From assembly GCF_001426345.1 (NCBI RefSeq), contig NZ_LMEM01000009.1, positions 1-64,000 of the forward strand: DNA of 64,000 nucleotides, read 5' to 3'. Made by a program: the position numbers and the translations under genes. This document shows positions 59,632 to 64,000 of this stretch, one piece after another. Source of the stretch: Devosia sp. Root436 (lineage in GTDB: Bacteria; Pseudomonadota; Alphaproteobacteria; Rhizobiales; Devosiaceae). The first letter of the stretch is position 1; each line of letters opens with the position of its first letter. The notes under the pieces were generated by a model, which was not told the DNA's origin, made no database searches, and saw only the letters and a program-made list of their open reading frames with translations.

Positions 59632-60647
59632 AACGCCCCATCGCCCGCCCGACCACACCGGCTGACGACTCCCCCGAAAGCTTCCGCGCACCGCGGGCCT
59701 TTGCGCCGGCCAAGGTGGAAATAGTCGAACCGGAATTCGATGCTGCTACCGACGAAACACTCATCGCGCCGGCACCGCGCCGCATGGGCTGGGTCGGGCG
59801 GCTGGCCTGGACGGCGGGCGGCGTATTGGTGTCTGCCGGGCTGGGCCTCGCGGCCGACCGGCTGATCCGCGACCTCTTTGCCGCCAATGAATGGCTGGGC
59901 TGGCTGGGGCTCGGTGTGCTGGGGGTCTTCCTCATCGCGGTGCTGGCACTGGCCACCCGCGAAGTCTTCGCCTTGCGCCGCCTGCGCGTGCTCGATGCCT
60001 TGAGGCGAGGTGCGGCGCAAGCCACGGCCGACAATGACGGACACAAGGCAAAGCACGTCGTCGAAAGCCTTGAGGGCATCTATGCCGGCCGACCCGACCT
60101 GGCGCGGGCGCGGCAGGGCGTGGCCGACAACCTGCCCCATATGTTCGACGGGCACGAAATGATCGCGCTGGCCGAGCGCAGCCTGATGGCGCCGCTCGAC
60201 GCCAGGGCGAAGGTGCTGACGGCCGCCTCGGCCCGCCGCGTCGCGCTGGTGACGACGGTGTCGCCGCGCGCGCTGGTCGACATCGCCTTCGTCATCTATG
60301 AGAGCTTCCGCCTCTCCGGTGCCATTGCACGGCTCTACGGGGCCCGTCCGGGCTTTTTCGGCTCCTGGCGGCTGCTGGGGGCCATCCTGACCCATCTGGC
60401 CGTCACGGGCGGCCTGGTGCTCACTGACGGGGTGGTGGAGCAGCTGGTGGGCCAGGGGCTGGCGGCCAAGCTCTCCGCCCGGCTGGGCGAGGGCGTGGTC
60501 AATGGCTTGATGACCGTGCGCGTCGGCATCGCCGCCATGCGCGTCGTGCGCCCCCTGCCGTTCGAGACGCAGAAACAGCCGATGGTACGGGACTTCATCC
60601 CCGAACTGACCAACGTCACTACTGCCCAGGCAAAAAGCCCTCAGTAG
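59628..60647 (+). CDS. ycjF: YcjF-family (DUF697) membrane protein
   Basis: 339 residues. Disordered N-terminus (~1-65), two membrane segments (~67-90 and 95-115), cytoplasmic helical part, and the DUF697 domain (~205-320, with TTVSPRALVDIAFVIYESF in parts) also hydrophobic. The ycjX-ycjF pair is conserved and ATGA-coupled here. Convergent with the ferredoxin gene. Confidence 0.9.
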   Translation: MKRPIARPTTPADDSPESFRAPRAFAPAKVEIVEPEFDAATDETLIAPAPRRMGWVGRLAWTAGGVLVSAGLGLAADRLIRDLFAANEWLGWLGLGVLGVFLIAVLALATREVFALRRLRVLDALRRGAAQATADNDGHKAKHVVESLEGIYAGRPDLARARQGVADNLPHMFDGHEMIALAERSLMAPLDARAKVLTAASARRVALVTTVSPRALVDIAFVIYESFRLSGAIARLYGARPGFFGSWRLLGAILTHLAVTGGLVLTDGVVEQLVGQGLAAKLSARLGEGVVNGLMTVRVGIAAMRVVRPLPFETQKQPMVRDFIPELTNVTTAQAKSPQ

Positions 60648-60650
60648 ACC

Positions 60651-60974
60651 TCACGCGTCCTTGGCGGCGCTCGACGCCAGGGTCAGCTTGAGCCCATCGA
60701 TCGCATCGCTGCACAGGATCTGGCAGCAGAGCCGGGAATTGGAGCGGACGTCACCGACGCTGTCGAGCATGTCCTCCTCTTCGTCGCTGGGGGCGCCGAC
60801 CACATCGAGCCAGTCCTTGTCGACATAGACATGGCAGGTGGCGCAGCTCATGGCGCCACCGCATTCTGCCTTGATATTGAGGCCCCAGTCGCGGATCACT
60901 TCCATGACGCGCCAGCCCTCGAGCCCTTCGAGCTCGTGGTTTTCCCCAGCCTGGTCAGTGACATGGATGATCAT
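60651..60974 (-). CDS. [2Fe-2S] ferredoxin
   Basis: Small electron carrier, 107 residues. Cluster ligands C38, C44, C47 (ECGGAMSCATCHVYV) and C84 (in RLCCQI) match the vertebrate/ISC-type ferredoxin pattern. It follows the ferredoxin reductase directly on the same strand and lies close to cysH-cysI, so it may deliver electrons to sulfite reductase; an ISC-assembly or hydroxylase role is the alternative. Confidence 0.92.
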   Translation of the reverse strand: MIIHVTDQAGENHELEGLEGWRVMEVIRDWGLNIKAECGGAMSCATCHVYVDKDWLDVVGAPSDEEEDMLDSVGDVRSNSRLCCQILCSDAIDGLKLTLASSAAKDA

Positions 60975-62012
<1,038 letters not shown>

Positions 62013-62115
62013 TCAGGCCAGCATGGCCATACTTTGCTCGGCCTCATCCCCGCGCAAGCGGAAATAACGCCGTGAATGGAAAGGATCAAATCCTGACGAG
62101 TGCGATCCACTTACC

Positions 62116-63390
62116 CTAGAGAACGCGACGAAGAAAGGGGCGCGTGCCGACGGGAACTTCCCTGGTGCCGACCGGCTGATAAAACAGCGCCACCTCTGGC
62201 AGGCGGTCCTCGATGAGCGCCTGGCGCGTCGGTTCGTGGGTGACCACGAAGGCGGTGAAGCCGCAACGCCGCATCAGCGGAATCTGGTCCTGCAAAACAT
62301 CACCAATGGCCCTGATTTCGTTAGCGTACTGGTAACGTTGAGACAGCAGACGTGCGGTTGAATAGCCACGGCCATCGGTGAAGCCGGGGAACTTGATGGC
62401 GATCGAGGCGAAGCGCCCCACATCGGCCTCCACATCCTCGGCACGGTCACCCGGCGACACCAGCAGCCCCAGCGGATGCGGGTTGGCCAGGAACGCCGCG
62501 CGATTGGCGAGGAACACCGGCAGCGGAACATGGGTGTAGCTGGCCGTGGCCGGATCGCTGTCTTCGGTCCACTCATGGAACGGATCGGCGATGAAGGCGC
62601 CGTCTTTCCACAGCGTATGGCGGGTCGCGGCAGTCATCGGCCTGGCAATCGCTCCGTTGAAATCGAAGTGGATGCCGCACTCTTTCTTGTTGAGACCGCG
62701 CCACCGTCCAGCGCGCGGATCCTCGCCCTCGGCAACGACCGAGGTGCAAGGCGCGCAGCCAATGGACTTGTAGCCCTTAGCGAACAGCGGATGCTCGGGC
62801 AAGCCGTGGTCGATCTTATACTGGTTGACGTCCGCATCGGTGAAGTAGGCCAACGGATTGACCTTGATGCGGTTGTCGCTGGTCAGCTCGAAATGCGGCA
62901 GCACGCCGCGTTCCCTGGTCTGGAAGCGCTTCCGCCCGGTGACCCAGCCGCCATACATCTCGGTGATCGGCTCGAGCGGCTCGGTCTTGCGGATATGGCA
63001 GCAGGAATCGGGATCGGTTTCCCAGAGGTCGCCCTTGGGATCGAAGCGCTTCACGTCATCGGAACTGGGATGGATGGCATGGACGTTGATCAGGCCTAGA
63101 TGCTTCTTGAGCGTCTCGACATAGTCGAGCGTCTCGCGGAAATGCTTGCCGGTTTCGAGGAAATAGACCGGCATCGACGGATCGACCTGCGCCACCAGAT
63201 GCAGCAGCACGGAGGAATCGGCGCCAAAGGACGAAACGATGGCCAGATCCCCCGGCAGCACGTCGCTGACGGCGTAACGGAGCACGCCCAGCGCGTCCAT
63301 TTCGTCGAACATGCCGTTGAGCGCCAGGATGCCCAGCGCGCGCAGCTTGTCATGCGCGGGCTGGACCGGGGCGAGCTTAGGCAGTGCCAT
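62116..63390 (-). CDS. cysH: APS/PAPS reductase CysH fused to DUF934 domain
   Basis: Reduces activated sulfate to sulfite. 424 residues from the ATG at 63390; the open frame further upstream is a shadow of cysI. Residues ~1-255 are CysH: SSFGADSSVLLHL, paired Cys in DSCCHIRKTEP and IGCAPCT, and catalytic Cys in KKECGIHF. The CC/CxxC set binds a [4Fe-4S] cluster, indicating APS rather than PAPS as substrate. Residues ~265-424 form a DUF934 domain (FTDGRGYSTARLLSQRY, RCGFTAFVV) that is usually a separate gene in this operon. Overlaps cysI by 14 nt. Confidence 0.9.
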   Translation of the reverse strand: MALPKLAPVQPAHDKLRALGILALNGMFDEMDALGVLRYAVSDVLPGDLAIVSSFGADSSVLLHLVAQVDPSMPVYFLETGKHFRETLDYVETLKKHLGLINVHAIHPSSDDVKRFDPKGDLWETDPDSCCHIRKTEPLEPITEMYGGWVTGRKRFQTRERGVLPHFELTSDNRIKVNPLAYFTDADVNQYKIDHGLPEHPLFAKGYKSIGCAPCTSVVAEGEDPRAGRWRGLNKKECGIHFDFNGAIARPMTAATRHTLWKDGAFIADPFHEWTEDSDPATASYTHVPLPVFLANRAAFLANPHPLGLLVSPGDRAEDVEADVGRFASIAIKFPGFTDGRGYSTARLLSQRYQYANEIRAIGDVLQDQIPLMRRCGFTAFVVTHEPTRQALIEDRLPEVALFYQPVGTREVPVGTRPFLRRVL

Positions 63391-64000
63391 AAAGGGCCTC
63401 CTTGAAGGGCGCTTCGCCCAGGCGGCGATAGGCTTCGATGAAGGTTTCGTCGGCGCTGGTGCGACGGGCGATATAGGTATCGACCAGCGTCTCGATGGCG
63501 CCGGGGACATTTTCGGCCTCGAAACCGGGGCCGATGATCTTGCCCACCGAAGCATTCTCCGTGGCGTCGCCACCCAGGGTGATCTGGTAGAGCTCGCCGC
63601 CCTTCTTCTCGACGCCGAGGATGCCGATATGGCCGACATGGTGGTGGCCGCAGGCATTGATGCAGCCGGAAATCTTGATCTTGAGCGCGCCGATCTCGGC
63701 CTGGCGCTGCGGCGCGGCGAATTTGCGCGAGATTTCCTGCGCGATCGGGATCGAGCGGGCATTGGCCAGCGCACAGAAATCAAGACCGGGGCAGCAGATC
63801 ATATCGGTGATGAGACCGGTATTGCCCTCGGCCAGTTCGGCCGCCACCAGTGCATCATAGACCGCGCGCAGATCGGCGATGGCGACATGGGGCAGGACCA
63901 GGTTCTGCTCATGAGTGACGCGCAATTCATCGAACGAGTAGCGTTCGGCGAGGTCCGCCACCACATCCATCTGCACATCGGTCGCATCGCCCGGCGCGCC
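63377..64000 (-). CDS. cysI: Sulfite/nitrite reductase hemoprotein CysI, C-terminal part
   Basis: Partial: the 5' part lies beyond the window. About 207 C-terminal residues remain. Cluster/siroheme ligands are visible in MICCPGLDFC and in KISGCINACGHHHVG, the two conserved Cys pairs of ferredoxin-dependent sulfite and nitrite reductases. Being upstream of and overlapping cysH indicates assimilatory sulfite reduction. The nearby ferredoxin and reductase could supply its electrons. Confidence 0.9.
   Translation of the reverse strand, partial: GAPGDATDVQMDVVADLAERYSFDELRVTHEQNLVLPHVAIADLRAVYDALVAAELAEGNTGLITDMICCPGLDFCALANARSIPIAQEISRKFAAPQRQAEIGALKIKISGCINACGHHHVGHIGILGVEKKGGELYQITLGGDATENASVGKIIGPGFEAENVPGAIETLVDTYIARRTSADETFIEAYRRLGEAPFKEALYGTA

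Noticed and set aside
63390-63783. N-terminal extension of cysH by 131 codons
   Set aside because: Low-complexity Arg/Ser/Pro sequence lying over cysI in another frame. The ATG at 63390 gives the family start.

Overview
The window comes from a high-GC alphaproteobacterium of the Hyphomicrobiales type. Devosia or a close relative is my best guess, from gene content only. Evidence is the Caulobacter/Rhizobiales-specific flagellar set (FliX, FlbT, FlaF, FlbY, MotE, a DUF6468 protein), CtrA-type boxes (TTAA-N7-TTAA) upstream of flagellar genes, an alphaproteobacterial DksA, and a ferredoxin-linked sulfite reductase locus. No phage, IS transposase, CRISPR array or tRNA gene was seen.

Layout. 0-16 kb: flagellar block I. 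On the minus strand are flgB-flgC-fliE-fliQ-fliR-flhB and fliL-fliM-DUF6468-motE-large TPR-like protein. On the plus strand are fliO-fliP and flgF-flgG-flgA-flgH. 16-23.4 kb: a division and cell-wall (dcw) segment, rsmH-ftsL-ftsI-murE-murF-mraY (minus), without mraZ in front or murD behind. 23.6-26.6 kb: a three-gene signalling cassette (CHASE3 kinase, receiver, receiver-kinase). 26.6-27.3 kb: the remnant of an MDR oxidoreductase and the RNase P RNA gene rnpB (minus). 27.3-32 kb: a TerB/DnaJ protein, an MGMT-like DNA-binding protein, an M32 carboxypeptidase and an ABC-F ATPase. 32.1-33.7 kb: a compact curli-like locus with two 11-residue-repeat curlin-like proteins flanking a CsgH-like chaperone. 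33.7-41.6 kb: pbpC and a giant alpha-2-macroglobulin (minus). 41.7-56 kb: dksA, then flagellar block II, with fliX divergent from flgI-flgJ-flbY, two large flagellins, flbT-flaF, and flgE-flgK-flgL (minus). 56.2-60.6 kb: a P-loop protein, metA, ycjX-ycjF. 60.6-64 kb: ferredoxin, ferredoxin reductase, a CysH-DUF934 fusion and the 3' part of cysI (minus, cut by the window end).

How it fits together. The two flagellar blocks encode much of the export gate, rod, P/L rings, hook, junctions, filament and filament regulators. Four intergenic regions carry a palindrome close to CGGCAAAATTTGCCG, which I read as FlbD ftr sites. Three of these lie about 85-130 bp upstream of a -24/-12 sigma-54 promoter (flgF, flgI, flgE). 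Three early units (flgB, fliL, fliX) have a CtrA box 55-70 bp before the start codon, and both flagellin genes have one about 75 bp before. This resembles the Caulobacter CtrA to FliX/FlbD/sigma-54 cascade. The genome also carries several families of short inverted-repeat (REP/MITE-like) elements between genes, of which at least nine full or partial copies are visible.
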